From Phycisphaerales bacterium (GTDB lineage Bacteria > Planctomycetota > Phycisphaerae > Phycisphaerales > UBA1924), in contig JAGVLZ010000251.1 of the NCBI GenBank assembly GCA_020054055.1, forward strand, positions 1-5,745: a stretch of 5,745 nucleotides of DNA, in the 5' to 3' direction. Positions 5,623 through 5,745 of this stretch are shown here, piece after piece (positions within the stretch are counted from its first letter, which is position 1; the number at the start of each line of letters is the position of its first letter). The notes under the pieces were generated by a model that saw only the letters and a program-made list of their open reading frames with translations, was not told the origin of the DNA and did no database searches. A program made the position numbers and the translations under genes.

Positions 5623-5745
5623 TCAATGATAGGCGTTGAAGAGTCCGGGCGCGTCGGCGGTCTCTCGCGCCAACGCCCCTTCGTGCTCCAGCAGCCAGCG
5701 TTTGCGCTCCAGCCCGCCGCCGTAGCCCCAGAGGGAGCCGTCGGC
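5623..5745 (-). CDS. ogt: O6-alkylguanine-DNA alkyltransferase, C-terminal end (5' partial)
   Basis: The protein repairs O6-methylguanine in DNA by irreversible transfer of the alkyl group to its own cysteine. Only the last 40 residues are in the window. They carry the family segment GYGGGLERKRWLLEHEGA that follows the PCHR active site; the active site itself lies just outside, beyond 5745. The stop is TGA 5625-5623. The C-terminus ends LFNAYH, two residues longer than the duplicated fragment at 4704-4862. Antitoxin 2 begins 5 bases after the stop, so the repair gene and the toxin-antitoxin pair probably share a transcript. This could be the intact, original ogt, but its 5' part cannot be seen here. 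Confidence 0.85.
   Translation of the reverse strand, partial: ADGSLWGYGGGLERKRWLLEHEGALARETADAPGLFNAYH
5674..5745. repeat. 72-base direct repeat, copy 2 (ogt tail, cut by window end)
   Basis: This is the direct partner of 4746-4817, 69/72 identical, with 44 identical bases at the right edge (5702-5745). The window stops inside the repeat. Confidence 0.95.

Noticed and set aside
4746..5745. Insertion sequence or CRISPR as the cause of the repeated segments
   Set aside because: The repeated segments are coding tails of ogt and antitoxin genes in direct order, with no transposase, terminal inverted repeats or regularly spaced short repeats.

Overview
The window is GC-rich, with G/C-biased third codon positions and few strong Shine-Dalgarno sites. 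Its glutamyl-tRNA synthetase is unusually long and carries several insertions. Together these suggest a planctomycete, most likely of the Phycisphaerae; this is an inference from sequence style and not a proven assignment. Both ends of the window fall inside repeats (a CCN proline-codon tract on the left, a copy of a 72-base direct repeat on the right), so this may be a whole contig broken at repeats.

Left part (1-3934, plus strand). First comes the 3' part of a large unrecognised protein that enters the window inside a run of 21 prolines and ends at 1520. A short gap follows, then gltX (1584-3374), encoding a 596-residue glutamyl-tRNA synthetase with intact HIGH-type and KMSKR motifs. A small hairpin-forming, repeat-like element sits in frame inside its anticodon-binding region. 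A 186-residue unknown protein starts in the last base of the gltX stop codon (TGATG) behind a clear AAGGAG, so the two are translationally coupled. An inverted repeat spans its stop codon and separates it from the convergent right part.

Right part (3955-5745, minus strand, read right to left). In order: the C-terminus of ogt (O6-alkylguanine-DNA alkyltransferase), a UPF0175 antitoxin, a DUF3368 PIN-domain toxin, a promoterless-looking C-terminal fragment of a second ogt, a second UPF0175 antitoxin, and a second DUF3368 toxin. This is a tandem duplication of a three-part unit, ogt tail + antitoxin + toxin. The copies differ in an informative way. The ogt tail is 69/72 identical at the DNA level although one copy is a pseudogene. 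The first 44 residues of the antitoxins differ at only 3 positions, while their DNA is 83% identical. The antitoxin C-terminal ends and the toxins have diverged strongly (toxins about 37% identical, no gaps needed, all acidic PIN residues kept). This looks like a toxin-antitoxin locus anchored to the 3' end of ogt, where the DNA-binding half of the antitoxin is kept and the toxin-pairing half plus toxin are diversified. It is the most interesting feature of the window.
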